A stretch of DNA of 64,000 nucleotides from Promineifilum sp019695075. Its GTDB lineage: Bacteria; Chloroflexota; Anaerolineae; Promineifilales; Promineifilaceae. The DNA lies in the NCBI GenBank assembly GCA_026129185.1, contig JAHCIO010000003.1, positions 62,001 to 126,000 on the forward strand, in the 5' to 3' direction. Under the pieces are notes generated by a model that was not told the DNA's origin, did not search any database, and saw only the letters and a list, made by a program, of their open reading frames with translations. The number at the start of each line of letters is the position of its first letter. Positions within the stretch are counted from its first letter, which is position 1. This document shows, in pieces, positions 17,157 to 27,874 of the stretch. The position numbers and the translations under genes are program-made.

Positions 17157-19160
17157 GTGGACGAGCCACTCGCCAACCGCTCTAAATCACGCGCCCTTTC
17201 TCTGCGAACGAGCGCGGTCGATGTGGCCGTGTTGGCGTTGACCGCGCCCTTTCTGTTGGCGACGGGCTGGGCGCCGCGGCCACTGTCGCTGGCGGCGCTG
17301 GCCCTCCTGGCCGTCCCGTTCGTCGTCCGGCGCGGGCGCACGGGGCGCTTCTCCCGGCCCATGCCTCTCACCTGGCCGGTGGCGGCGCTGGCTTTCGTGT
17401 TTCTGCCGGCGGCCATGCTGCTCAGCCCCGCGCCGTGGGCGGTTAGCTGGCCGCGCGCGGCGACGCTGGCCTGGTCGATGGCGCTGTTCTACGCCATCGC
17501 CAACTGGCCGGCGTCGCCATATGCCCGGCGCAACGGCCGGCGCTCGACGCAGCTCAGTGGGCCGACGTGGGCTTTTCTGGCCCTCGGCGGCTTTATCGGC
17601 CTGCTGGCCCCGCTGGCCATGCGCAGTGTGGACAAGCTCTTCTTCCTGCCTCAGACGGGCTGGTTGGCGACCCGGCTCGGCTGGGAAAGCGGCTTGCCGA
17701 CTAACGAAGTGGCCGGGGTGCTGACGCTGTTCGTGCCCTTCGCTGTGGCCCTGGCCGCCGGCGCGTGGTGGACACAGCGGCGGCGGTTGCTGGCGGCCCT
17801 TGTGCCGCTGCTGCTGCTCTTGCTGGTCGCGCTGGTACTCACCCAGTCGCGCACCGGTCTGACGGCCAGCGCGCTCGGCGCGCTGCTGGCCCTGCTCCTC
17901 GGCGCGCGGCCACGCCGGAAGACGCTGCTCATCGGCCTGGGCGTGGCCGTGCTGCTGCTGGCGGCGGTGGTGCTGTCGCCGCTGCGCGAATGGTTTGTCT
18001 TCGCCGGGGCCAACTCGTGGCAGAGCGTCGTCGGGCCGCGCCTGGGCATCTGGGGCCAGGCGCTCGACGGCGTCCGCGACCATCCTGTCTGGGGGATGGG
18101 CCTGGGCGCGTTTGGCCTGCTGGCCCGGCTGGTTTACCCGCTGACGCCGGTGGCCCAGTCGGCGGTCATCGAAGACGCGCACAACCTCTATCTCCAGACG
18201 GCGCTCGACTTCGGCGCCCTCGGCGGGCTGTTGTTGCTGCTGCTGCTGGGCGTAGGCGTTTGGTCGGGCCGCGATCTGGCCCGCGCGCGCCCGCCGCGCG
18301 CCCTGTCGCGGCTGTGGGCCGCCGGGCTGGTGGGCGCGCTGGTAGCCCACGCGCTCTATAGCCTGACCGATGCCGTGGCCCTGGGCACGTTGGGGGGCGT
18401 CGTCCTGTGGGCGGTCCTGGGGCTGATCATGGGCGGCACGACCGCGCGCACGCAGCGCGCGGTCGATCCCTTCCACCGCTGGTCGTTGCCGGTCATTGCC
18501 GTGGCCGGGCTGATGCTGCTGGCCGTGCTGATCGTCGCCGCGCGGCCCGTCAATCGCGCCGGGCAACTGGCCGGCGGCGTGCTGCTGAACACAACCCACA
18601 GCGCCGCGCAAGCCGCCGCCGCGGCCGAGCCACTGACGGCCGCCCGCTGCCGCGCCGGCTGGTACGAGGGCCTCCTGCTGCACGAGGCCGGCGACATAGC
18701 GCGCCGCTCGGCTGTCTGGGGTGACCTGCTGGCCTGCGCCGCCGACTACACCGGTTACATGGCCGTGCTGGCCCACGATGACGCTGCCCTGGCCCAACAG
18801 GCCCTTACCGTGCAGCCGGACAACCCGGCGGCTTACTTCTGGCTGGCCAGTCTCTCCGCGCCCGACAAGCCCGACGAGGCCGTCGCCCTCTACCGGCAGG
18901 GGTTGGCCCTGGCTCCCGGCGATGGACGGCGCTGGTTGGCCCTGGCGGAGCTGCTCGACGGCCGGGACGAAGACGGCGCGCTCGATGCTTACCTGCAAGC
19001 CTGCCTCCACGGCGACCCCGGCGCGAACGGCTGCGCCCGCGCCGCGGCCATTGTCGCCGCCCGTGGCGACCTGGAGACGGCCATCCGCTACTACCGCCTC
19101 TCCAACTGGAGCGAAGCCCAGGCCATGGCCGACGAACTGGAACGCCAGATAGACCCGTAG
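17157..19160 (+). CDS. O-antigen ligase/polymerase-like membrane protein with C-terminal TPR region
   Basis: A 667-residue polytopic protein with about 12 hydrophobic segments to residue 470. The Wzy/WaaL-type loop contains RTGLTASALGALLALLLG and, later, EDAHNLYLQTALDFGALGG. The soluble C-terminal 130 residues have TPR-like helices (ALTVQPDNPAAYFWLASL). It probably polymerises or ligates repeat units on the outer face. GTG 17157 is the likely start, although GAGGAG lies very close to it. The final TAG is at the edge of a GGGCGCAC hairpin. Confidence 0.8.
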   Translation: MDEPLANRSKSRALSLRTSAVDVAVLALTAPFLLATGWAPRPLSLAALALLAVPFVVRRGRTGRFSRPMPLTWPVAALAFVFLPAAMLLSPAPWAVSWPRAATLAWSMALFYAIANWPASPYARRNGRRSTQLSGPTWAFLALGGFIGLLAPLAMRSVDKLFFLPQTGWLATRLGWESGLPTNEVAGVLTLFVPFAVALAAGAWWTQRRRLLAALVPLLLLLLVALVLTQSRTGLTASALGALLALLLGARPRRKTLLIGLGVAVLLLAAVVLSPLREWFVFAGANSWQSVVGPRLGIWGQALDGVRDHPVWGMGLGAFGLLARLVYPLTPVAQSAVIEDAHNLYLQTALDFGALGGLLLLLLLGVGVWSGRDLARARPPRALSRLWAAGLVGALVAHALYSLTDAVALGTLGGVVLWAVLGLIMGGTTARTQRAVDPFHRWSLPVIAVAGLMLLAVLIVAARPVNRAGQLAGGVLLNTTHSAAQAAAAAEPLTAARCRAGWYEGLLLHEAGDIARRSAVWGDLLACAADYTGYMAVLAHDDAALAQQALTVQPDNPAAYFWLASLSAPDKPDEAVALYRQGLALAPGDGRRWLALAELLDGRDEDGALDAYLQACLHGDPGANGCARAAAIVAARGDLETAIRYYRLSNWSEAQAMADELERQIDP

Positions 19161-19290
19161 GGCGCACCTGCGTGTGCGCCCCTGGTCTGAGTGTGTGCCA
19201 CATTGGGTCAGAGGGCAGACACGCGGAGGGTAGACACGCAGGTCTGCCCCTATCCCCTAATCCCTATCCCCTACCCCCTATCCCCTCCCC
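19158..19290. repeat. Compound intergenic repeat: two hairpins and a TATCCCC heptamer array
   Basis: Three pieces are packed together. GGGCGCAC/GTGCGCCC (19160-19167 and 19174-19181) forms an 8-bp hairpin starting at the ligase stop codon. GGGCAGAC/GTCTGCCC pairs at 19213-19220 and 19242-19249. A one-armed array of TATCCCC/TAATCCC/TACCCCC heptamers follows to about 19290. No coding content. Confidence 0.7.
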
Positions 19291-19300
19291 ACAACAACGC

Positions 19301-19306
19301 TATAAT
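19301..19306 (+). promoter_or_regulatory. -10 element TATAAT, leaderless start
   Basis: A consensus TATAAT ends 7 nt before ATG 19314 with no Shine-Dalgarno between, so the ABC-F mRNA probably begins at the start codon. No -35 match was found at 16-18 nt. Confidence 0.55.
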
Positions 19307-19313
19307 CACGTCC

Positions 19314-21374
<2,061 letters not shown>

Positions 21375-21927
21375 TATCGCCACGGGCAAGTCGGCCGTCA
21401 TGCGGCTGGCCGCCGCGCGGGGCGCGCTGACCATCGACGCCGACGGCGTTGTCCACGAGCTGCTGGCCGGCGACGCCGGCATCCAGGCGCAAGTCGTGGC
21501 CGCCTTCGGCGAGGGCGTGCGCCGCGCCGACGGCGGCATCGACCGCGCCGCCCTGGGGGCCGTCGTCTTTGGCGACCCGGCGCGGCTGCGGCAACTCGAA
21601 GCCATCCTGCACCCGGCCGTGCGGCTGGCCATCGCCCGGCGCGTGGCCGGCAGCGACGCGCCGGTGATCGTCATCGAGGCCATCAAGCTGTTGGAGGGGC
21701 CACTGGCGGCCATGTGCGACCAGATCTGGGTGACGGCCTGCGCGCGCGAGACGCAGATGGCCCGGCTGCGCGTTTGCCGGGGCATGGACGAGGCCAGCGC
21801 CGCCGCACGCATCGACGCGCAAAGCCCCCAGGCGGACAAGATCGCCCGCGCCGACGTGGTTATTACCACCGATGGGCTGTTGCGTGAGACGGAGACGCAG
21901 GTGGCGGCGGCCTGGGAGGCGTGGGAA

Positions 21928-21976
21928 AGCGGGGGAGCGGGGGAGCGGGGGGGCAGGGGGGAGGAAGAGAGCGGGT
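21928..21976. repeat. GGGGGAGC-type G-rich repeat at the coaE 3' end
   Basis: Tandem AGCGGGGG units followed by a G/A-rich run, read in frame as the CoaE tail. The same family occurs at 25.92-25.96 kb and, with a C-rich complementary arm, at 43.39-43.50 kb. Confidence 0.75.
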
Positions 21977-22024
21977 GAGCACTGGCCTCTGGTTAGAAGG
22001 TGTGCATTTCTGAGGCAACCCCGC

Positions 22025-22030
22025 TATCAT
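22025..22030 (+). promoter_or_regulatory. Candidate -10 element TATCAT, leaderless start
   Basis: TATCAT ends 8 nt before ATG 22039 with no ribosome site between them. The spacing matches other apparent leaderless starts here; no good -35 was seen. Confidence 0.4.
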
Positions 22031-22038
22031 TTAGACCC

Positions 22039-22296
22039 ATGCAAGCCATCAAAGACTGGGTTCTGCGCCATACGAATCTGGCGGCCTGGATTGTCCTGGC
22101 CGTCGGCATGAATGCCATCCTCATTTACGAGGCGCGCGATGTGGGTCTGCTGCCGATGCAGTGGTTCTGGCTCATCCTCATCACGACGCTGGTGGCCGGG
22201 GCGTGCATCTGGATCATCAGTTGGGGCGACGACGAGGATGCCGCCGCCGAGCCGGCCGCCCAGTCCGCGCCCGAGGACGCCAGGACGGACCGCTAG
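22039..22296 (+). CDS. Small two-helix membrane protein
   Basis: An 85-residue protein I do not recognise. It has two hydrophobic helices (about 9-27 and 37-56) and an acidic Ala-rich tail (DDEDAAAEPAAQSAPEDAR). The start at ATG 22039 is chosen because the hydrophobic pattern begins there and TATCAT is 8 nt upstream; the frame is open a further 13 codons. It ends 18 bp before the site-2 protease gene and is likely cotranscribed with it. Confidence 0.6.
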   Translation: MQAIKDWVLRHTNLAAWIVLAVGMNAILIYEARDVGLLPMQWFWLILITTLVAGACIWIISWGDDEDAAAEPAAQSAPEDARTDR

Positions 22297-22314
22297 GCAG
22301 CATCGAAGCCCCCC

Positions 22315-23448
22315 ATGGAAGCGCCACTGCCGCCAGAGCCGGACACCCGGCTCTACGAACAGGTCGATGCCCTGCGCCGGGAGTTAGACGGCCTGTTCGC
22401 CGTCGCCGACACGACGCTCGATTTCCCCAACAAGGGCTACATTCGCTTCCGCGGCCGTTTGCTGTGCGACCCGACCGACTGCTATGGCGAGTTGCGCCGC
22501 CGCTTTGAACGCTACGGCTACACGCCGATGGTCACGGCCGAAGACGATGGCCGTACCTCCGTCGTCGCCCTGCCGGTTGTCTTCACCCACGGGCGCACGC
22601 GCTGGATCATCAACCTCGTTCTCTTCCTGCTGACCATCGCCTCGACGTTGTACGTTGGCGCGGGCTATGACGCGACGACGCAGGCGGAGGCGCTGCAAAT
22701 CTGGCGCGGTTGGCCCTTCGCCGCCAGCATCCTGCTCATTCTGGGTGCGCACGAGATGGGCCACTACTTCGCCGCCCGCCGCCACGACGTTCCGGTGACG
22801 CTGCCCTTCTTCATCCCCATGCCGTTTTCCTACTTCGGCACACTGGGCGCGTTCATCCAACTGCGCGGGCCGGCCAGCAACCGGCGGGCGCTGTTCGACG
22901 TGGCCGTGGCCGGGCCGCTGGCGGGGTTGGTCTTCGCCCTGCCGCTGCTACTCTATGGCCTGGCCACCTCCGACCTGGGGCCGATTGCTCCCGGCCAGCT
23001 GTTTGAGGGCAACTCGATCCTCTACCTGCTGGCCAAGCTGGTCGTCTTCGGCCGCGTTCTGCCCGGCAACGGCGCCGATGTCTACCTGAATCAGGTCGCC
23101 TGGGCCGGCTGGGTGGGGCTGTTCGTCACCGGGTTGAACCTGCTGCCGGTGGGGCAGCTGGACGGCGGCCACGTCGCCTACTCTCTCCTCGGCGAGCGGG
23201 CGCGGCGGCTCTTCTGGCCGGCCATCATCGGCCTGGCGCTGATCATCGTCTACTCCTGGCTGCAAGGCGCGCCGGCGCTGACGTGGGGGCTGTGGATCGT
23301 GCTGCTGTTGGCCTTCGGCCGCTACCACGCCCGGCCGCTGGAAGATATCAGCGGCCTTGACCCCCGCCGCCGGGCGCTGGGCGTGCTAACGTTGGCCCTG
23401 TTTTTCCTCTGCTTTGTGCCCCTGCCGCTGGTGGCCATCGCGCGATAG
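22315..23448 (+). CDS. Site-2 protease family (M50) intramembrane metalloprotease
   Basis: A 377-residue polytopic protein. The zinc motif H146-EMG-H150 lies in a hydrophobic helix, and the third ligand is in GQLDGGH near D283. A roughly 100-residue cytoplasmic N-terminal domain precedes the first helix, an arrangement like the EGY/long bacterial S2P group rather than RseP, with no PDZ domain visible. It probably cleaves membrane-bound regulators; no substrate is encoded nearby. Confidence 0.85.
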   Translation: MEAPLPPEPDTRLYEQVDALRRELDGLFAVADTTLDFPNKGYIRFRGRLLCDPTDCYGELRRRFERYGYTPMVTAEDDGRTSVVALPVVFTHGRTRWIINLVLFLLTIASTLYVGAGYDATTQAEALQIWRGWPFAASILLILGAHEMGHYFAARRHDVPVTLPFFIPMPFSYFGTLGAFIQLRGPASNRRALFDVAVAGPLAGLVFALPLLLYGLATSDLGPIAPGQLFEGNSILYLLAKLVVFGRVLPGNGADVYLNQVAWAGWVGLFVTGLNLLPVGQLDGGHVAYSLLGERARRLFWPAIIGLALIIVYSWLQGAPALTWGLWIVLLLAFGRYHARPLEDISGLDPRRRALGVLTLALFFLCFVPLPLVAIAR

Positions 23449-23485
23449 AAGAATTCCACCCCATCGCGAATCCCCACAATTGTGC

Positions 23486-23491
23486 TAGAAT
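23486..23491 (+). promoter_or_regulatory. Extended -10 (TGC-TAGAAT) upstream of plsX
   Basis: TAGAAT is immediately preceded by TGC, an extended -10. It lies 31 nt before the plsX ATG; an AGG lies close to the start. No -35 match was found. Confidence 0.45.
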
Positions 23492-23522
23492 CGCCCGTTA
23501 ATCTGTTTACAGGCAGGTAGCT

Positions 23523-24515
23523 ATGCGGATCGTTGTTGACGCGATGGGGAGCGATGATCACCCCGGGCCGGACGTGGCCGGGGCAGTGCAGGCTGCGCGC
23601 AGCTTCGGCGACGCCATTATCCTGGTCGGCGACCAGCGGCGGATCGAAGCCGAACTGAAAGCCCACGACACGGCCGGGCTGGCCATTGAGGTGCGCCACG
23701 CCGCCGAGGCCATTGGTATGAAGGACTCGCCCTCGGCCGCGGCGCGCGACAAGCGCGAGTCGTCGATGCACGTTGGCCTGGCGCTCGTGCGCGCCGGCGA
23801 AGCCGATGCTTTCGTCAGCGCGGGCAACACCGGCGCGATCCTGGCCGTGGCCACGCTGCGACAGACCGGCCTGGGGCGCATCCCCGGTGTGCTGCGCCCG
23901 GCCATGGGCGTCGTCTTCCCCATCGAGAGCAAGCCCATGCTCATCGACAACGGCGCCAACGCCGACGCCAAGCCGGAGTACCTGCTCCAGTTCGGCCAGA
24001 TGGGTAGCATCTACGTCGAGCACATGCTGGGCATCGCCCGACCGCGCGTCGCCCTCATCTCCAACGGCGAGGAAGAGGGCAAGGGCAACCAGCTTGTCAA
24101 AGAGGCCATCCCCCTGCTGGCCGCCAGCGGGCTGAACTACGTCGGCAACATCGAGCCGAAGGAGTTCGTCGCCGGCGCGGCCGAGGTTGGCGTCATCGAC
24201 GGCTTTGCCGGCAACATCATGATGAAGACGGCCGAGGCCGTGGCCGGCTACATGTCCGACACCATCCGCAAGTACCTTATGGCCGGCACATTGACCAAGA
24301 TCGGCGGGGCGCTGGCGCGACCCGCTTTCCGGCGCGTGCGCGACCAGTTGAACCCCGACGAGGTCGGCGGCGCGCCACTTCTGGGCGTCAACGGGGTTGT
24401 GATTATTGCCCACGGCCGCTCCAACGCCTACGCCATCCGGCAGGCCATCGGCCAGGCGCGACGGGTGTCCGAGCGCGGCATCGTCGCCGCCATCGCCGAG
24501 CGGCTGGCGAGATAA
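23523..24515 (+). CDS. plsX: Phosphate acyltransferase PlsX
   Basis: A 330-residue cytosolic enzyme making acyl-phosphate from acyl-ACP, the donor for PlsY in phospholipid synthesis. It begins MRIVVDAMGSDDHPGPDVAGA and shows VSAGNTGAILA, LIDNGANADAKPEYLLQFG and GVIDGFAGNIMMKTAE, all diagnostic. Length is normal for the family. It stands directly upstream of fabF, separated only by a repeat, a typical fatty-acid/phospholipid grouping. The partner plsY-like gene is 18 kb away on the other strand. Confidence 0.95.
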   Translation: MRIVVDAMGSDDHPGPDVAGAVQAARSFGDAIILVGDQRRIEAELKAHDTAGLAIEVRHAAEAIGMKDSPSAAARDKRESSMHVGLALVRAGEADAFVSAGNTGAILAVATLRQTGLGRIPGVLRPAMGVVFPIESKPMLIDNGANADAKPEYLLQFGQMGSIYVEHMLGIARPRVALISNGEEEGKGNQLVKEAIPLLAASGLNYVGNIEPKEFVAGAAEVGVIDGFAGNIMMKTAEAVAGYMSDTIRKYLMAGTLTKIGGALARPAFRRVRDQLNPDEVGGAPLLGVNGVVIIAHGRSNAYAIRQAIGQARRVSERGIVAAIAERLAR

Positions 24516-24532
24516 GAGGCTAACGCGAAGCA

Positions 24533-24593
24533 GGGACTAGGGGTTAGGGACTAGGGACTAGCAAGAAGCCCTAGCCTCTAGTCCCTAGCCCCT
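24533..24593. repeat. Palindromic TAGGGAC heptamer array between plsX and fabF
   Basis: GGGACTAG/GGGTTAG units form one arm and CTAGTCC/CTAGCCC units the other, separated by CAAGAAG. It could fold into a long imperfect hairpin, but there is no T-tract, so it is not a classical terminator. Related arrays lie at 30.49-30.56 kb and 56.38-56.44 kb. Confidence 0.8.
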
Positions 24594-24612
24594 TGCGATA
24601 AAAGGAAACAAC

Positions 24613-25965
24613 ATGACAGACACACTGCTGGACGCGCGCGGCCGCCCGCGCGTTGTCATCACCGGCATGGGCATGATCAGCCCGCTGGGCCACTCCGTTG
24701 AGGAGAGCTGGGCCAACCTGCTGGCCGGCGTCTCCGGCATCGGCCCCATCACCCAGTTTGACGCCACCGACCTCGCCACACGCATCGCCGGCGAAGTCAA
24801 GGACTTCAACGCCCGCGACCACATGGACTTCAAGGAAGCGCGGCGCATGTCGCGCGCCTCGCAGCTGACCGTGGCCGCGGCGCGCATGGCCCTGGCCGAC
24901 GCCGGCCTGCCGGAGCGCGCCGCCGACCCCGACCGCACCGGCGTCCACATCGGCACGGCCGTGGGCGGCATCGAGCGCGCCTTCGAGGAATTCGACGCCT
25001 TCCGCGAGCGCGGCCCGCGGGGGGTCAACCCCTTCGCCATGACGATGTTCCTGGCCAACATGCCCTCCCACCACGTCAGCCTGATGACCGGATCGACCGG
25101 GCCGATCGGCACGACCGTGGCCGCCTGCGCGACGGGTACGCAAACTGTCGGCGAGGCGGCCGAACTGATCCGCCGCGGCATCGTCGATACGGTGTTTGCC
25201 GGCGGCGTGGAGGGCCTTATCCATGTGGCGGCCATCGCCGGTTTCGGGGCCATGCGGGCGCTATCGACCCACTTCAACGACGCCCCGGAGCGCGCCAGCC
25301 GGCCGTTCGACCGCGACCGCGACGGCTTCATCCTGGCCGAGGGGGCCGGCATCGTCGTGCTGGAGCGGCTGGAGACGGCCGTGGCCCGCGGCGCGCGCAT
25401 CTACGGCGAAGTGCTCGGCCACGCCACTTCGTCGGACGCCTACCACGTCGCCGCGCCCGACCCGGAGGCCAAAGGGGCCATCCGGGCCATGCAGTGGGCG
25501 CTGGACGACGCCGCGCTAACGCCGGACGACGTCAGTTACATCAACGCCCACGGCACGTCCACGCCGGTCAACGACGTTACGGAGACGCTGGCCATCAAAC
25601 GCCTGTTCGGCGAGCGCGCCTATGAAGTGCCCATCAGCAGCACCAAGTCGGCGATGGGCCACGCCATGGGCGGGGCGGGCACGATCGAGTCGATCTTCAC
25701 CACGCTGGCCCTGTCGCGCGGACTGATCCCGCCGACGTGGAACTACGAGACGCCCGACCCGGAGTGCGACCTGGACTACGTGCCCAACGCGCCGCGCCCG
25801 GCCGACATCCGCGTCGCCCTGAAGAACTCATTCGGGCTGGGCGGGCAGAACGCTTGCCTGGTGTTGGGGCGGTATGGGAATGGGCGGGGGAATGGCCATG
25901 GGAATGGCCATGAGAATGGGCAGGGGAGCGGGGGAGCAGGGGCGCAGGGGCGCAAAGCGGAGTAG
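24613..25965 (+). CDS. fabF: 3-oxoacyl-[acyl-carrier-protein] synthase II
   Basis: A 450-residue elongating condensing enzyme of fatty-acid synthesis. The catalytic triad is visible: C172 in VAACATGTQT, H313 in NAHGTSTPVND and H350 in KSAMGHAMGG. It has the VVITGMGMISPLG N terminus and the C-terminal SFGLGGQNACLV. An AAAGGAAAC ribosome site precedes ATG 24613. About 30 extra C-terminal residues (GNGHGNGHENGQGSGGAG) come from GGGAATGG and G-rich repeats rather than from the family fold. Confidence 0.94.
   Translation: MTDTLLDARGRPRVVITGMGMISPLGHSVEESWANLLAGVSGIGPITQFDATDLATRIAGEVKDFNARDHMDFKEARRMSRASQLTVAAARMALADAGLPERAADPDRTGVHIGTAVGGIERAFEEFDAFRERGPRGVNPFAMTMFLANMPSHHVSLMTGSTGPIGTTVAACATGTQTVGEAAELIRRGIVDTVFAGGVEGLIHVAAIAGFGAMRALSTHFNDAPERASRPFDRDRDGFILAEGAGIVVLERLETAVARGARIYGEVLGHATSSDAYHVAAPDPEAKGAIRAMQWALDDAALTPDDVSYINAHGTSTPVNDVTETLAIKRLFGERAYEVPISSTKSAMGHAMGGAGTIESIFTTLALSRGLIPPTWNYETPDPECDLDYVPNAPRPADIRVALKNSFGLGGQNACLVLGRYGNGRGNGHGNGHENGQGSGGAGAQGRKAE
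25874..25960. repeat. GGGAATGG and GGGGGAGC repeats forming the fabF tail
   Basis: Repeated GGGAATGGCCAT units, then AGCGGGGG/AGCAGGGG/CGCAGGGG units, all read in frame as a Gly/Asn/His-rich tail before the stop. Confidence 0.75.
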
Positions 25966-26009
25966 GCCGCGGGCCGGCGTTTCCCCAGCACAGAGCAACG
26001 AAACATACT

Positions 26010-26744
26010 ATGATCGTATTACGTGACGAAAAACGAATCGCCCGGCTGGCCCGGACAGCGCAGATCATCAGCCTGGTGGGCCTGCTGGTGTTGGTGGCGG
26101 GGCTGCTGATCATCTTCTTCAGCCGCGACACGCGCGTCTTCCTCTTTCAACTGGCCGCGCTGGTGATCGGCTTTGCCCTGTCGCAGGTCGGCCTCTACCT
26201 GTCGCACCGCTACGTGCGCCGGCCGCGCCCCGACCAGGTGTTGGACAAGGCCGCGGGCAAGTTTGCCCGCAAGGACGGCCGCCTCTATCACTACCTGCTG
26301 CCCGCGCCCCACGTGCTGTTGCTGCCTACCGGCGTCGTTGTGCTGCTGGCCAAGTACCAGAACGGCCACATCAGCGCCCACGGCGACCAGTGGCGGCAGG
26401 CGGGGCTGGGCATGCGCCGCTACTTCGGTCGCGAGGGGCTGGGCAATCCCACCCGCGAGGCCGAGACCATGACCGCCAGGGTCGCCGCCCTGGTGAAGGA
26501 GGTCGCGCCCAGCGCCGAAGTGCCGGTGCTGCCCGTCATCGTCTTCACGACGCAGAACATCGACAACCTCGACGTGAAGGAGTCGCGCATCCCGGCGACG
26601 CACTTCTCCAAGCTCTCGGCCGTGCTGCGCCAGCAGACGATGGGGCTGAAGCCGCTGCCCCGCGCCGACTACGAGGCCGTGCGCGCCGCCTTCGACGCCA
26701 AAGCGCCCCACCTGTTGGAGGAGACGGTCGATGCCGACGCCTGA
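26010..26744 (+). CDS. Two-helix membrane protein with NERD-like domain
   Basis: A 244-residue protein with two adjacent transmembrane helices (about 16-38 and 42-65). A soluble domain follows, where HVLLLPTGVVVLLAKYQNGHI, DQWRQAGLGMRRYFG and LGNPTREAETMTARV resemble the NERD (nuclease-related) fold. The usual acidic nuclease residues are not clear, so catalysis is doubtful. It sits alone between fabF and a phoU-like gene. I assign only the domain resemblance. Confidence 0.55.
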   Translation: MIVLRDEKRIARLARTAQIISLVGLLVLVAGLLIIFFSRDTRVFLFQLAALVIGFALSQVGLYLSHRYVRRPRPDQVLDKAAGKFARKDGRLYHYLLPAPHVLLLPTGVVVLLAKYQNGHISAHGDQWRQAGLGMRRYFGREGLGNPTREAETMTARVAALVKEVAPSAEVPVLPVIVFTTQNIDNLDVKESRIPATHFSKLSAVLRQQTMGLKPLPRADYEAVRAAFDAKAPHLLEETVDADA

Positions 26745-26793
26745 GTTGCCGCCGCCGTGGGCGCTTTGCTGGCCAAAGTGGGGGGTTCGGGGG

Positions 26794-26799
26794 TAGGAT
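26794..26799 (+). promoter_or_regulatory. Candidate -10 element TAGGAT, leaderless start
   Basis: TAGGAT ends 7 nt before ATG 26807, with no ribosome site between them. Confidence 0.4.
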
Positions 26800-26806
26800 C
26801 GCCGCT

Positions 26807-27604
26807 ATGACGACACGCGCTATGCTCGACACGGAACTCAACGAGATCAACCAGTCCATCCTGGTCATGGGCAGCATGGTTGATACGGCCATCGGCAACG
26901 CCGTCGAGGCGCTGATGACCAGCAACGCTGCCATGGCCGAGGCGGTCATTGCCGGCGACGCCGACATCAACCGGCTGCGCTTTCAGATCGAGGAGAAGTG
27001 CTACATCGTCCTGGCGACGCAGCAACCCATGGCCCGCGACTTGCGCACGGTCATCGCCGCCATCCACTTCGCCATTGAACTGGAGCGCATTGGCGACCAC
27101 GCCGCCGGCATCGCCCGCATCGTCACGCGCATGAGCGGCATGGCGTTGCCCTTGCCGGAGCCGCCGGAGTTTCTGGAGGATGAGGACGGCGCCGCCGACG
27201 AGCCGGCCGCCGAAGTGGACTATGTGCCGGAGCCGGTCAGCGCGGACAGCGCGCCGGAGACGGCCGAGGGACCGCCCAAGCGCCTCAAGCTGTCACGCCT
27301 GCCCAAGATGTCCAAGCGCGCCCGCGACATGCTCAACCGGGCCATCACCGCCTACATGGACCGCGACGCGGACAAGGCCGCGGCCATCGTCAAACGCGAC
27401 CAGAAGATCAACCGCCACTACCGCAAGTTCTTCGCCGAGGCCATGCAGACGATGCACACACAGAGCATCGCCGAACTGCCCACCTACCTGCTGTGGATCG
27501 CCCACAACCTGGAGCGCATCGGCGACCGCACCACCAACCTGGCCGAGCGCGTCGTCTTCATGGTCACCGGACAGTACACCGAGGTGCTGGAAGATTACGA
27601 GTAG
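26807..27604 (+). CDS. PhoU-like phosphate-transport regulator
   Basis: A 265-residue protein with two PhoU helical repeats. The first contains LGSMVDTAIGNAV-like sequence and ARDLRTVIAAIHFAIELERIGDHA; the second contains HTQSIAELPTYLLWIAHNLERIGDRTTNLAERVVFMVTG. The two are separated by an acidic, Pro-rich insert (about residues 123-165) not found in short PhoU proteins. PhoU proteins link the Pst transporter and PhoR kinase, but no pst or pho genes are here. A TAGGAT 7 nt upstream suggests leaderless expression. Confidence 0.85.
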   Translation: MTTRAMLDTELNEINQSILVMGSMVDTAIGNAVEALMTSNAAMAEAVIAGDADINRLRFQIEEKCYIVLATQQPMARDLRTVIAAIHFAIELERIGDHAAGIARIVTRMSGMALPLPEPPEFLEDEDGAADEPAAEVDYVPEPVSADSAPETAEGPPKRLKLSRLPKMSKRARDMLNRAITAYMDRDADKAAAIVKRDQKINRHYRKFFAEAMQTMHTQSIAELPTYLLWIAHNLERIGDRTTNLAERVVFMVTGQYTEVLEDYE

Positions 27605-27622
27605 GCCATTCGGCCGGGCCGT

Positions 27623-27651
27623 TTGACAAGTCGCAGCGGTATCACTAGAAT
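27623..27651 (+). promoter_or_regulatory. Sigma-70-type promoter of the liv operon
   Basis: TTGACA (27623-27628), 17-nt spacer, TAGAAT (27646-27651). It points toward livK, with a leader of about 215 nt. Transcription would start near 27658, just before the hairpin at 27661. Confidence 0.7.
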
Positions 27652-27660
27652 TCCATCCCC

Positions 27661-27681
27661 ATAGCCCAGACACTGGGCTAT
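27661..27681 (+). promoter_or_regulatory. Hairpin at the 5' end of the liv leader
   Basis: ATAGCCCAG-ACA-CTGGGCTAT is a perfect 9-bp stem with a 3-nt loop, followed by GTTTATT. It could be a weak terminator of the phoU-side transcript, or a 5' stem-loop protecting the liv mRNA. Its position at the predicted +1 is compatible with both. A second hairpin, GCCGGGC/GCCCGGC, is at 27780-27798. Confidence 0.5.
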
Positions 27682-27874
27682 GTTTATTGACATCCGACAA
27701 CATCGAGGAGGTGGTGGCAGGGACGGAAGTCATTGTCTCGACAGTAGATTGATTAAGGAGAGAAGTTGGTTTGTCAATAGCCGGGCCGCTTGCCCGGCGC
27801 CGGCCGAACCATTCGGCACACAGTAGAGCAGACGCTTTACAACTACGTTGAAAAAGGAATAGAGGAGAGGAACA

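Noticed and set aside
17187..19010. 607-codon open frame on the - strand
   Set aside because: It is antisense to the O-antigen-ligase-like gene; its Gln/Arg/Gly-rich translation is a high-GC shadow with no domain.
24533..24593. Intrinsic terminator between plsX and fabF
   Set aside because: The palindrome has no T-tract and belongs to a repeat family that also occurs in other contexts.
27690..27870. tRNA or small RNA in the liv leader
   Set aside because: No cloverleaf or CCA-adjacent arm could be drawn; only a hairpin and ribosome sites are visible.
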